From positions 50,775 to 114,774 of the forward strand of contig CACZBC010000006.1 in assembly GCA_902779315.1 (NCBI GenBank): a stretch of 64,000 bases of DNA. The letters are read 5' to 3'. Numbering within the stretch: position 1 is the first letter of the stretch; each line of letters starts with the position of its first letter. The notes below the pieces were generated by a model. The model was not told where the DNA came from. It saw only the letters and a program-made list of their open reading frames with translations, and did no database searches. The DNA comes from an uncultured Bacteroidales bacterium (GTDB lineage: Bacteria > Bacteroidota > Bacteroidia > Bacteroidales > Bacteroidaceae). Positions 55,620 to 64,000 of this stretch are shown here, in pieces. The translations under genes and the position numbers were made by a program.

Positions 55620-56363
55620 ATGAAATGTCTCATTCTTGCTGCAGGATATGCCACTCGTCTGTATCCCCTTACAGAGAACTTCCCAAAGCCTCTTCTCAAG
55701 GTAGGCGGCAAGACAATCCTCGATTGGCTCGTCGACGACATAGACGAAGCTGGTCTGGTCGACGAGTATATCGTCATCTCGAACCACAAGTTCGCCCATC
55801 ATTTCCTTGATTGGGCATCCACAAAAGGGCAGAGAATAACAGTCGTGGACGATGGCACATCAAGCAACGAGACACGACTTGGGGCCGTTTGCGACATTCA
55901 ATTCGCCATTGAAAAACTTGACCTTGATGACGACATGCTTGTCATTGCAGGCGATAATCTGCTGGATTTCAGCCTGAAGCGTTTCATCCATTATGCGCTT
56001 GAGAAACAGACCTCCTGCATTATGCGCTTTTATGAAAAGGACGAACAAAAGCTCTTGAAGTGCGGTGTAGTTACCTTCGACGATAATGATCGCGTCCTTC
56101 GAATGACTGAGAAATCTCCCACGCCTGAAACTCATTGGTGCTGCCCACCCTTCTATTACTATACCCGAAAGGATGCAAGGCTCGTCAAAGAAGGCATCTC
56201 GGAAGGTTGCGGCACAGACGCTCCAGGCAGTTACATCGCTTGGCTCTGCACCAAAACACCTGTCCACGCAATGGAAATGCCTGGCCGACGCTTCGATATC
56301 GGCAACCTGAAAAGTTATGAACAAGTACAGAAGGAATATCACGGCATCAAAGTAAGTGAATAA
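55620..56363 (+). CDS. Sugar-1-phosphate nucleotidyltransferase
   Basis: 247 residues, NTP-transferase fold. KCLILAAGYATRLYPLTENF and PKPLLKVGGKTILDWLVDDI give the nucleotide-binding GxGTR-like loop and the PKPLL Lys. IAGDNLLDFSLK has the metal Asp, and GRRFDIGNLKSYEQVQKEY closes the active site. It activates a sugar-1-phosphate to an NDP-sugar; base and sugar are unknown. Its position 15 bp after the GHMP kinase suggests it uses that kinase's product. It is short and lacks the C-terminal hexapeptide domain. Confidence 0.88.
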   Translation: MKCLILAAGYATRLYPLTENFPKPLLKVGGKTILDWLVDDIDEAGLVDEYIVISNHKFAHHFLDWASTKGQRITVVDDGTSSNETRLGAVCDIQFAIEKLDLDDDMLVIAGDNLLDFSLKRFIHYALEKQTSCIMRFYEKDEQKLLKCGVVTFDDNDRVLRMTEKSPTPETHWCCPPFYYYTRKDARLVKEGISEGCGTDAPGSYIAWLCTKTPVHAMEMPGRRFDIGNLKSYEQVQKEYHGIKVSE

Positions 56364-56449
56364 TATGATATGACAGAACCTTTGGCAACAAATGTTACTC
56401 AAGAACTAAAAAGACCGTTTAATTAAAGAACTGCAAAAATTAAGGAAAC

Positions 56450-59400
56450 ATGAGAAGAATGTATGTTGTTTTTGTAGCTTCCTATTACAATAAGCTATTA
56501 TTCTGTTTCTTGTTACTGTTGTTTCCTGTCGCCATTCTGGCCCAAGACAAATACCACGTTGTGGATGCAGAAACAGGCGAAGCCCTTGATGGCGTTTGCA
56601 TGTATGTGACCGAAGGCAAGGGAGCCTGGACTAACGAGAATGGTGATGCGGAACTCAAAATAAAAGATAATGAGCAGGTGAAAATCTCATACATCGGATA
56701 CAAAACACTCGTGCTTAAAAAGTCTGAGCTGGAAGCCACTATCAGGCTGACACCATTGTCAAAAGACTTACGGGAAGTAAGCGTTGAATCGGACGAACTG
56801 CTCCTCGAACGCCTGGCAAAGAAGCTGAATAAAGAGGCTAATGCTAACCGAAAACACAGAGTGCCTTTCTTCTCACGAATTACCTTGCAGACAAATGACG
56901 GCAACGAGATGATTGAGTCTTTTCTGGAAGCCGGTTCTGCAGGAATCATCCACTTGCTCAAACTCTACACTGGCTTGTATTATAGTATTTCGGCTTCTGG
57001 CCGAAGTGCGTCGAACCTGCGCAGAACAAATCTGCACAACATCTTCTGCTTAGGGCCTAACACAGAGAATGATTTGTTCTGGAAAGGATATGTGGGACCT
57101 TTGCATCAGGGTGCAACAGCAGCATGGCTCAAAAGGAACTATCAGCTTTCCTCCGAGGTCTATACCAACGAAGAAGGGGAAGGCTTGAGGTGCATTACCG
57201 TGACACCCAAAAACAACACTGCCTTGATAGGAGGAAAGATATACCTCAAACCGAGTTCGTGCGACCTGGTCTATTTCGAGGGCAAAATAACGGCAGACGC
57301 AGTCGTATATGCGGGAGAATCGTCCACGGTATCGAAACGCATAATAAACTTCTTTATCAACTACACCAATCGTGATGGCTTTACCGAAGTTGATAATATG
57401 ACGTTTGTGCTTACGGCAAACGGCATAAAATGCCGCTCGGTGATGATAAACATGGAGAAACACAATGTCCTAGAAGAGCTGACTTGGCCCGTGGAGATAG
57501 GGAGAAATCTTGTCTACTCCCTTGATGATACAGGATATAATTATTCTATGGACAAATACCTTTCCATCATGGCCCGCACAGATGTCGAAGATGCTTTGGT
57601 GAATGGCAACTTCTCTGCTATGACCGAGAAGGAAGACGGGCAGCAGACGACAGGTGACGGACAACCAACGGCGAAATGGAAGAATGCTCTTCCGCAAGAG
57701 AAAGTCTATCTGCACCTTGACAATACAGGCTATTTTAAAGGCGAGACCATTTGGTTCAAGGCGTATGTTGTCCGCACCGACACAGAGCGGCGCGGAAACC
57801 TCAGTAGTGTTCTCTATGTGGATTTGGTTAGTCCGACTGGCGACGTGATGGCACATAAGAAAATATACGTGACACACGGCATAGGAGCAGGCAGTATAAC
57901 ACTGGACAATGCTGTGATGCCTACAGGGTTTTACGAGTTGAGGGCTTACACTCGCTACATGACCAATTGGAGCAAGAACGCGTGCTTCTCCAGGATAATC
58001 CCCATCTTCAGGGAGCCACGGAAGGAAGGCGACTTCCAACCTCGTATGGACACGGAGACGCGCCTTACTGCCATAGAAACAGCAAAGGAGGAGAAACGTG
58101 CCTTCTATCCTGAAGGCGGAAATCTAGTGAAGGGACTCCCTGCCCGTGTTGCTTATACGATAAAAGGTGAACGTGGGGTAGTGGAAATCCCTGCTTCTTC
58201 AGACCATAAGTCAGTGGAGATTGACATTAATGGAACTTCTCATTCATACACGCTTCCCCAGGCACTGGACGAAGGCATTTCCTTGCGAGTGGATGCCCTT
58301 CGCAACGACAGTCTTACAATGGATCTTTGGGCAACATCAGGTCTTTCAGGCAAGGAACTTGGCTATGCACTTATACATAGCGGAAAAGTCTTGACATCAT
58401 TTACGTTCAAGGCTCAAAGCCATCAGCATTTCTCCATTGCCCGCAGTGTTCTGCCGGAAGGTGTTTCGCAAGTCACTGTCTTCGACACTGAAGGTGGAGA
58501 CTTGGCAGACCGCTTCGTCTTCCGATGTCCGGAATATGCTGATTCTCTGCAAATCCAAACCACGACAACAAAACTCTTGCCCTGCGGCAAGGTATCAATG
58601 GACATTACATCCACCCCCTACACCTCGCTCTCCTTTTCTGCGATGGATGCCAATAGTGTGGTGAACGGCAGACGAGGGGACATCAAGACGTGGATGTTGC
58701 TGGGAAGTGACATCAGGGGATATATCGCCAATCCGGAATACTACTTCGAGAGCGACGATGCAGAGCACCGCAAGGCTGCGGACCTGCTGATGCTGATTCA
58801 GGGATGGAGACGCTATGACTGGGATGCAATGAATGGCAACAAGAAACAAAAGTCGCTTCAGCCATACGAAAGCAAATTGGCTATTGACGGTACAATCAAA
58901 GCTAAGAAGAGCACTAATGCAGACGTAGCTGGCGTGACGGTCTCTGTCACTTTGCGAGGCGGGGATGAAAACATCGGACTATCTGCTGTTACAGACAGTA
59001 CGGGGCGTTATGTCATAGTCCTTCCTGACATTCAGGGAGAGTGGCCGATGAGCATTTCGGCTGCCAAGGATGGGCTCTCTGACAAGTACATCATCCCCAT
59101 CAACCGTCATTTCTCCCCCGCATCGAGGCTTCCCGAGGAATTCGAGGTAGAACAGATACCCATGGACAACTTCCAACTGCATCATTGGGACATCCCTGAC
59201 GACGACGAAACAGTCTGGAAGAAATTCCTGGATGCTCGTGGGACAACGATGCGCGAAGTTACTGTTAAGAAGAGAAGACTCGACAACTTTAACTATAGTG
59301 GCTTTGCTGATGAAAAGAATGCACAGATAAACTCCACGATCTACTATGACTGCGAGAAGGCCGTCGAGGACTATCTCGACCGCGGCGAAGAGCCTCCTTA

Positions 59401-60160
59401 CCTTACGGAATGGCTCGCAGGGAAGAAAAAGAACTTCAATGGAAACACACCCATTGAGAAAGCGATGTGGGCTGCCATAGGAGACTCCATGCAATTTAAT
59501 CGGGACGACAGACAGATGTTCGTGCCTGGCGCGGTGATTGATGTCGCAGAGCTTAGGGGCATGGACATTCCCTACGACACCTACGAGGATAACGCACCAT
59601 CGTACTGGATTCCTGTATGGAGAGACGGTTTTTCGATAGACGGACACCCTGTCGTTTGGATGGTGAACAACCTGTTCTGTACCATCACCAACCTTAGTCT
59701 TAGAACCGACACGTCAAGCAAGGTTCCGGTTACGGCTCCCACCATAGAACGTCTTACCAAGCCAAATATAGAGCTGCCGCAGCTGCTCGAGGACGTGAAG
59801 TCACTTTATGTCGCCAGAGACAATTCACTCGTCCATAAGGTAACAAGCTCATCGGCCATCGAAGGGCGAACCCCATATCTGGTGTACTGCTTCACCAAAC
59901 CCGGAATAAAGAGCAAGGTTAAGGGCATACGCTATACATCGTATCAGGGCTTTGACCCCGTAGAAGTGTTCCAGACGGAAGATTATGAGCAAATGCCTCC
60001 GATGAACGACTTCCGCCGCACACTTTACTGGAACCCCAATCTCTGGACTGACGAGAACGGCAAGGCGCACGTTGAGTTCTGGAACAACTCTACCTGCACA
60101 GACATGATTATCTCTGCCGAAGGCATAACAGACGACGGAAAGTTCGTCACTGGCAGATAA
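56450..60160 (+). CDS. Large secreted protein with carboxypeptidase-regulatory and macroglobulin-like domains
   Basis: 1236 residues with an N-terminal signal ([17 protein letters not shown]). Residues about 35-110 are a carboxypeptidase-regulatory-like domain (KYHVVDAETGEALDGVCMYV, ISYIGYKTLVL). After an uncharacterised part, about 415-530 is an MG2-type macroglobulin domain (EKVYLHLDNTGYFKGETIWF, GFYELRAYTRYM). A second carboxypeptidase-regulatory-like stretch is near 815-870, and a beta-rich end (TLYWNPNLWTDENGKAHVEF) resembles the closing domain of macroglobulin-like Bacteroidota proteins. No TonB plug or bait/thioester motif is seen. Either ATG 56450 or 56459 could be used. Function unknown; envelope location likely. 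Confidence 0.78.
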   Translation: MRRMYVVFVASYYNKLLFCFLLLLFPVAILAQDKYHVVDAETGEALDGVCMYVTEGKGAWTNENGDAELKIKDNEQVKISYIGYKTLVLKKSELEATIRLTPLSKDLREVSVESDELLLERLAKKLNKEANANRKHRVPFFSRITLQTNDGNEMIESFLEAGSAGIIHLLKLYTGLYYSISASGRSASNLRRTNLHNIFCLGPNTENDLFWKGYVGPLHQGATAAWLKRNYQLSSEVYTNEEGEGLRCITVTPKNNTALIGGKIYLKPSSCDLVYFEGKITADAVVYAGESSTVSKRIINFFINYTNRDGFTEVDNMTFVLTANGIKCRSVMINMEKHNVLEELTWPVEIGRNLVYSLDDTGYNYSMDKYLSIMARTDVEDALVNGNFSAMTEKEDGQQTTGDGQPTAKWKNALPQEKVYLHLDNTGYFKGETIWFKAYVVRTDTERRGNLSSVLYVDLVSPTGDVMAHKKIYVTHGIGAGSITLDNAVMPTGFYELRAYTRYMTNWSKNACFSRIIPIFREPRKEGDFQPRMDTETRLTAIETAKEEKRAFYPEGGNLVKGLPARVAYTIKGERGVVEIPASSDHKSVEIDINGTSHSYTLPQALDEGISLRVDALRNDSLTMDLWATSGLSGKELGYALIHSGKVLTSFTFKAQSHQHFSIARSVLPEGVSQVTVFDTEGGDLADRFVFRCPEYADSLQIQTTTTKLLPCGKVSMDITSTPYTSLSFSAMDANSVVNGRRGDIKTWMLLGSDIRGYIANPEYYFESDDAEHRKAADLLMLIQGWRRYDWDAMNGNKKQKSLQPYESKLAIDGTIKAKKSTNADVAGVTVSVTLRGGDENIGLSAVTDSTGRYVIVLPDIQGEWPMSISAAKDGLSDKYIIPINRHFSPASRLPEEFEVEQIPMDNFQLHHWDIPDDDETVWKKFLDARGTTMREVTVKKRRLDNFNYSGFADEKNAQINSTIYYDCEKAVEDYLDRGEEPPYLTEWLAGKKKNFNGNTPIEKAMWAAIGDSMQFNRDDRQMFVPGAVIDVAELRGMDIPYDTYEDNAPSYWIPVWRDGFSIDGHPVVWMVNNLFCTITNLSLRTDTSSKVPVTAPTIERLTKPNIELPQLLEDVKSLYVARDNSLVHKVTSSSAIEGRTPYLVYCFTKPGIKSKVKGIRYTSYQGFDPVEVFQTEDYEQMPPMNDFRRTLYWNPNLWTDENGKAHVEFWNNSTCTDMIISAEGITDDGKFVTGR

Positions 60161-60272
60161 TGCGGATTTGTCGTCGAGGAAGTTACACCGGCAATTAATA
60201 TACGGATAAGGGCAGATAAAAGGTTCTCAAGGCATACAATAAGCACTTTAACGCCATTTTTCTGCCTAATTA

Positions 60273-60304
60273 TTTGCACGTTTCGCAGAAATCACTTACC
60301 TTTG
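60273..60304 (+). promoter_or_regulatory. Promoter of rimP-nusA-infB
   Basis: TTTG at 60273-60276, 20 bp, TACCTTTG at 60297-60304: a near-ideal Bacteroidota promoter. The expected transcript start near 60309 gives a leader of about 72 nt containing the hairpin at 60319-60349. Confidence 0.78.
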
Positions 60305-60318
60305 CACGCGAAAAGATG

Positions 60319-60357
60319 AAAGTGAGGGGCTCCGAAAGTTCCTCACTTTTCTTTAAT
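60319..60357 (+). promoter_or_regulatory. Leader hairpin with T-run before rimP (attenuator-like)
   Basis: AAAGTGAGG (60319-60327) and CCTCACTTT (60341-60349) form a perfect 9-bp stem, extendable by two G-U pairs, followed by TCTTTAAT. It lies between the promoter and the rimP ATG, so it could act as an intrinsic terminator or attenuator in the leader. Confidence 0.55.
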
Positions 60358-60380
60358 AAACCTAAAAACACTTAAAACAC

Positions 60381-60848
60381 ATGATTAGCAAAAGTGCAGT
60401 GCAGCAAGCCGTAGAAGAGTGGCTTGAAGGCAAAGAGTATTTCCTTGTTGACATCAGCATCAGTCCTGACGACCGTATCGTGGTGGAGATAGATCACCAG
60501 GATGGAGTATGGATTGAGGACTGTGCCGACCTGAGTCGACACATAGAATCGCGTCTGAGCCGTGATGAGGAAGACTACGAGCTGGAAGTTGGCAGTGCAG
60601 GTTTGGGACAACCCTTCCGCGTTCGTCGTCAATACGAGATTCACGTTGGCAAGGAAGTCGAGACACAATTGCACGACGGGCACAAGTATCATGGCATTTT
60701 GCTGAGCGTTGGCGACGAAGGTTTCCAACTTGGCATCATGCAGAAAGTGAAGGAAGAAGGCAAGAAACGTCCCGTCCTTATGGAAGTTCCCACAGACTTC
60801 CGCTTCGAAGACGTTGCCTACACGAAGTATCTCATTAAGGTAAAGTAA
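60381..60848 (+). CDS. rimP: Ribosome maturation factor RimP
   Basis: 155 residues. RimP assists late 30S subunit assembly. RIVVEIDHQDGVWIEDCADL, SRHIESRLSR and YELEVGSAGLGQPFRVRRQY are the family signatures; the E. coli SPG motif reads SAG here. A C-terminal SH3-like barrel (GILLSVGDEGFQLGI) follows. It heads the conserved rimP-nusA-infB operon with gaps of 19 and 31 bp. Confidence 0.94.
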   Translation: MISKSAVQQAVEEWLEGKEYFLVDISISPDDRIVVEIDHQDGVWIEDCADLSRHIESRLSRDEEDYELEVGSAGLGQPFRVRRQYEIHVGKEVETQLHDGHKYHGILLSVGDEGFQLGIMQKVKEEGKKRPVLMEVPTDFRFEDVAYTKYLIKVK

Positions 60849-60867
60849 AAACAAAACAAATATAAAA

Positions 60868-62127
60868 ATGGCAAAGAAAACACAAGAAAAAGAGGCGCCT
60901 GACATGATAGAGGTTTTCGCCGACTTTAAAGAAAAGAACAACATCGACCGTGCCACTCTGGTAAGCGTGTTGGAAGAATGCTTCCGCAACGTCATTGCCA
61001 AGATGCATGGCACAGACGAGAACTACGACATCATTGTCAATCCCGACAAGGGCGACTTCGAAATCTACCACAATCGTGTGGTTGTGCCCGATGGAGAAGT
61101 GAACGACAAGAACAAGGAAATCTCGTTGAGCGAGGCACAACAGATTGAGGACGACTACGAGATTGGCGAAGAAGTCAGCCAACGCGTCGATATGTCCGAG
61201 TTCGGACGCCGTGCCATCCTTCAGCTCAGACAGACCCTCGCCAGCCGAATCATGGAGCTGGAGTACGACGCTCTGTACAATCAGTACAAAGACCGCGAAG
61301 GGGAAGTCATCAGTGCAGAAGTGTATCAGACATGGAAGCGCGAGACTCTTCTTATGGACGAAGAGGGCAACGAATTGCTCCTTCCCCGCCAAGAACAGAT
61401 TCCTGGCGACTTCTTCCGTAAGGGCGAAAGCACTCGTGCCGTCATCTTGCGTGTTGAGAACACAGGCGGCAAGCCTCGCATCATCCTGAGCAGAACAGCC
61501 CCTGAGTTCCTGCAGAGAATGCTGGAAGCAGAAGTTCCTGAAATTCAGGACGGCCTCATCACAATCCACAAGATTGCACGCATCCCAGGTGAACGTGCCA
61601 AGATTGCTGTCGAGAGCTACGACGACCGTATTGATCCTGTAGGAGCTTGCGTAGGTGTGAAAGGCAGCCGCCTTCGTGGCATCGTGCACGAACTGCGTGG
61701 CGAGAACATCGACGTGGTAACATGGACTTCCAACACGCAACTTATGATTACTCGCGCCCTCAATCCTGCCCGCGTCAATAGTGTTACGCTCAACGAAGAG
61801 GAACATACTGCCGAGGTTTATCTCGATCCGGATCAGGTATCACTCGCCATCGGTAAGGGCGGCCTCAACGTCAAACTTGCCAGCATGCTCGTTGGTTATA
61901 CCATCGATGTCTTCCGCGAACTCAACGAAGAAGACAACGACGACGTAAGCCTCGACGAGTTTACCGATGCCATCGAACCCTGGATTATCGACGAACTCAA
62001 GAAGATTGGCTTCGAGACTGCAAAAGGTGTGTTGGGCGCACAGCGTGAGATGATCATCCAGAATGCCGACCTCGAGGAGGAAACCGTAGACGAAGTGCTG
62101 CGCATTTTACAAGCTGAGTTCGAATAA
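60868..62127 (+). CDS. nusA: Transcription elongation/termination factor NusA
   Basis: 419 residues. The N-terminal RNA-polymerase-binding domain (MIEVFADFKEKNNIDRATLV) precedes an S1 domain at about 135-200, KH1 (VGACVGVKGSRLRGIVHELR) and KH2 (VSLAIGKGGLNVKLASMLVG). The E. coli C-terminal acidic repeats are missing, as in most Bacteroidota; only a short acidic tail (EDNDDVSLDEF) remains. Second gene of the operon. Confidence 0.97.
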   Translation: MAKKTQEKEAPDMIEVFADFKEKNNIDRATLVSVLEECFRNVIAKMHGTDENYDIIVNPDKGDFEIYHNRVVVPDGEVNDKNKEISLSEAQQIEDDYEIGEEVSQRVDMSEFGRRAILQLRQTLASRIMELEYDALYNQYKDREGEVISAEVYQTWKRETLLMDEEGNELLLPRQEQIPGDFFRKGESTRAVILRVENTGGKPRIILSRTAPEFLQRMLEAEVPEIQDGLITIHKIARIPGERAKIAVESYDDRIDPVGACVGVKGSRLRGIVHELRGENIDVVTWTSNTQLMITRALNPARVNSVTLNEEEHTAEVYLDPDQVSLAIGKGGLNVKLASMLVGYTIDVFRELNEEDNDDVSLDEFTDAIEPWIIDELKKIGFETAKGVLGAQREMIIQNADLEEETVDEVLRILQAEFE

Positions 62128-62158
62128 AAAAGATTAGAGTTTAGGGAAAAGAAAGACA

Positions 62159-64000
62159 ATGAGCATCAGATTAAATAAAGTAACCAAGGAGTTCAACATC
62201 GGACTGCAGACGGCTGTTGAATTTCTCCAGAAGAAAGGCTTCACCGAGGTTGAGGCTAATCCCAACTTTAAGATAACGGAAGAACAATATGCCCAATTGC
62301 AAAGCGAGTTCAGTTCCGACAAAGGTTTGCGTAACGAAGCGACTCAACTTCTTCAGCAACACACCCATCAGGCCAAGGAACGCAAAGAGCCTAAGCAAAA
62401 GCCCTTGGAAGAGGTACAGATAGAAGCTCCGAAGATGGCTGGTCCGAAGATTCTTGGACGCATTGACCTTGGAAAGAAACCTGCCCCAACACCTAAGGCA
62501 GAGGAAGCTGCTCCTGCAAAGCCCAAAGCAAAGGAAGCTCCAGCAGAAGAAGCAAAGCCCAAGGTAGAAGCTAAGCCTGTAGAAGAGAAGAAGGAAAAGG
62601 TTGTCGTTGAAAAGAAGACTGAAGTTCCCGCTCCGAAAGAAGAGCCAGTCGTTCCAAAGGAGAAACCTGCAGAAACATTAGCTCCGCAAAGCCAACCCGC
62701 TCCACAAGAGAAGAAGGAGGAAGAAATCTTCCGTCTGACTCCCGCTCCAAATGCTGCACCTTCTCTTACCATCAAGGGCAAGATTGACCTCGACAGCCTG
62801 AACCAGACCACACGTCCGAAGAAGAAGACTCACGAGGAACGTCGTCGTGAACGCATTGAAGCGCAAGGTGGCGACCGCAAAAAGCGTGTCCGTCTTGGAA
62901 AAGAACGTGTTGACGTCAACGATGTTGCCAATCAGCAACAAGGTCAGAAGAAGAATGGCGGCAACACCCAGCAGCAGAACCAGAACGGCGGAGGAAAGAA
63001 CAAGAAGCAGAAGAACCATCCCAAGCAGACTCCTCTCCAACCAGAAGTAAGCGACGAGGAAGTTGCAAAGCAAGTACGCGAAACGTTGGCCCGCCTTACC
63101 AGCAAAGGTACGAAGATGGGCAAGGGTGCGAAGTATCGTCGTGAAAAGCGCGAAGCCATCCGTCAAGGAATGGAGGAGGAACTGGCCAACGAAGCAGCAG
63201 AGAGCAAGGTACTCAAACTGACAGAGTTCGTAACGGCCAACGAGTTGGCTACGATGATGAACGTGCCTGTCACGAAGATTATCGCAACCTGCATGAGCAT
63301 CGGCATTATGGTCAGCATCAACCAGCGAATGGATGCCGAGACCATCAATCTCGTAGCAGAAGAGTTCGGCTTCACCACAGAATATGTCAGCGCAGAAGTC
63401 AGTGCGGCTGTCAGCGAAGAGGAGGACGACGAGCAGGATCTCGTACCACGCGCTCCCATCGTAACCGTGATGGGTCACGTCGACCATGGTAAGACATCTT
63501 TGCTCGACTACATTCGTCAGACCAACGTCATTGCAGGCGAGGCTGGTGGTATTACGCAGCACATCGGTGCCTACAATGTGACACTCGAAGACGGACGTCA
63601 CGTCACTTTCCTCGATACCCCAGGTCACGAAGCCTTCACGGCTATGCGTGCTCGTGGTGCTCAGGTAACGGATATCGCCATTATCATCGTGGCTGCCGAC
63701 GACGATATCATGCCGCAGACAAAGGAAGCTATTGCGCATGCCACAGCTGCTGGAGTGCCTATCGTCTTCGCTATCAACAAGATAGATAAGGCAGGAGCAA
63801 ATCCCGACAAGATTAAGGAAGGCCTTGCCAACATGAACTTCCTCGTCGAGGAATGGGGCGGTAAGTACCAGAGCCAAGACATCAGTGCCAAGAAGGGTAT
63901 CGGTGTGGAAGAACTCTTGGAGAAGGTACTGCTGGAAGCAGAGATGCTCGACCTCAAGGCCAACCCCAACCGAAAGGCTACGGGCTCCATCATCGAGTCC
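62159..64000 (+). CDS. infB: Translation initiation factor IF-2 (3' end cut by window edge)
   Basis: Starts at ATG 62159 ([20 protein letters not shown], a typical IF-2 N-terminal helical domain) and runs off the window after about 614 codons. Residues about 75-230 are a Lys/Ala/Pro/Glu-rich linker, followed by a basic stretch ([13 protein letters not shown]) and the IF2_N domain. The GTPase domain begins near residue 435 with [18 protein letters not shown], then [18 protein letters not shown], and AINKID. Domains II to IV are outside the window. IF-2 places initiator tRNA on the ribosome. Confidence 0.97.
   Translation, partial: MSIRLNKVTKEFNIGLQTAVEFLQKKGFTEVEANPNFKITEEQYAQLQSEFSSDKGLRNEATQLLQQHTHQAKERKEPKQKPLEEVQIEAPKMAGPKILGRIDLGKKPAPTPKAEEAAPAKPKAKEAPAEEAKPKVEAKPVEEKKEKVVVEKKTEVPAPKEEPVVPKEKPAETLAPQSQPAPQEKKEEEIFRLTPAPNAAPSLTIKGKIDLDSLNQTTRPKKKTHEERRRERIEAQGGDRKKRVRLGKERVDVNDVANQQQGQKKNGGNTQQQNQNGGGKNKKQKNHPKQTPLQPEVSDEEVAKQVRETLARLTSKGTKMGKGAKYRREKREAIRQGMEEELANEAAESKVLKLTEFVTANELATMMNVPVTKIIATCMSIGIMVSINQRMDAETINLVAEEFGFTTEYVSAEVSAAVSEEEDDEQDLVPRAPIVTVMGHVDHGKTSLLDYIRQTNVIAGEAGGITQHIGAYNVTLEDGRHVTFLDTPGHEAFTAMRARGAQVTDIAIIIVAADDDIMPQTKEAIAHATAAGVPIVFAINKIDKAGANPDKIKEGLANMNFLVEEWGGKYQSQDISAKKGIGVEELLEKVLLEAEMLDLKANPNRKATGSIIES

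Noticed and set aside
62678-63877. 399-codon open frame opposite infB
   Set aside because: Antisense shadow of IF-2.
1-64000. tRNA, rRNA, known riboswitches, insertion sequences
   Set aside because: Looked for cloverleaf/CCA patterns, conserved rRNA words, transposase motifs and long leader structures; none was found that could be supported by eye.

Overview
The window is chromosomal DNA from a member of the Bacteroidales, most likely a Prevotella-like organism. The evidence is the recurring Bacteroidota promoter -7 box (TAnnTTTG, usually followed by C), a secDF fusion, type IX-like C-terminal tails, GLUG-repeat secreted proteins, GH92/GH2/GH105 glycosidases, and a dipeptidyl peptidase IV of the S9B type. 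Species cannot be read from the sequence. I saw no rRNA, tRNA, CRISPR array, prophage or transposase.

Layout. 1-2318 (minus): the N-terminal part of a PpiC-type peptidyl-prolyl isomerase (cut by the window edge) downstream of guaB. 2741-5676: a membrane polyferredoxin plus a Tat-exported Fe-S aldo/keto reductase. 5717-7957 (minus): GH92 alpha-mannosidase. 8054-10043: small exported protein, guanine deaminase, CPBP membrane protease. 10237-17924: a surface module with a 1354-residue coiled-coil lipoprotein, an OmpA-family protein, a secreted protein and a beta-barrel protein. 18192-18455 (minus): HU. 18675-23819: rhomboid, a membrane EEP-family protein and secDF. 24121-30717: cysE, rlmL, DPP IV, purD and a membrane protein. 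30875-33052 (minus): fasciclin lipoprotein. 33176-40194: three glycosyltransferases, rnhB and two EEP-domain secreted proteins, the second catalytically dead by sequence. 40869-46601: a 1910-residue GLUG protein. 46772-48631: GH2. 48734-50225 (minus): birA and pyrH. 50431-56363: GH105, GH2, a galacturonokinase-like GHMP kinase and a sugar nucleotidyltransferase. 56450-60160: a 1236-residue macroglobulin-like secreted protein. 60381-64000: rimP-nusA-infB, with infB cut by the window end.

The most unusual signal is not a gene. Eight intergenic sites (about 2.5, 9.1, 18.0, 24.0, 30.8, 40.4, 48.7 and 54.3 kb) carry tandem arrays of a degenerate 22-bp unit. Each unit has a TTGCAA-centred 10-bp dyad (GTTTGCAAAC-like) followed by a 12-bp segment with a variable core (CTAGTGTG, CACACTAG, CACACGTG, CAAACGTG, CACGTGCC and so on). 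The period is 22 bp within every array even where the letters diverge. The units abut without spacers, no array enters a reading frame, and the sites are 5.7-9.6 kb apart. They lie in divergent, tandem and convergent intergenic regions alike, so they are not simply terminators or promoters.

Functional themes: envelope biogenesis and surface display (PpiC, SecDF, rhomboid, OmpA, coiled-coil lipoprotein, GLUG proteins with shared C-terminal tails), glycan breakdown (GH92, two GH2, GH105) coupled to a possible uronic-acid salvage pair, and core housekeeping (guaB, purD, pyrH, birA, cysE, rlmL, rnhB, rimP-nusA-infB).
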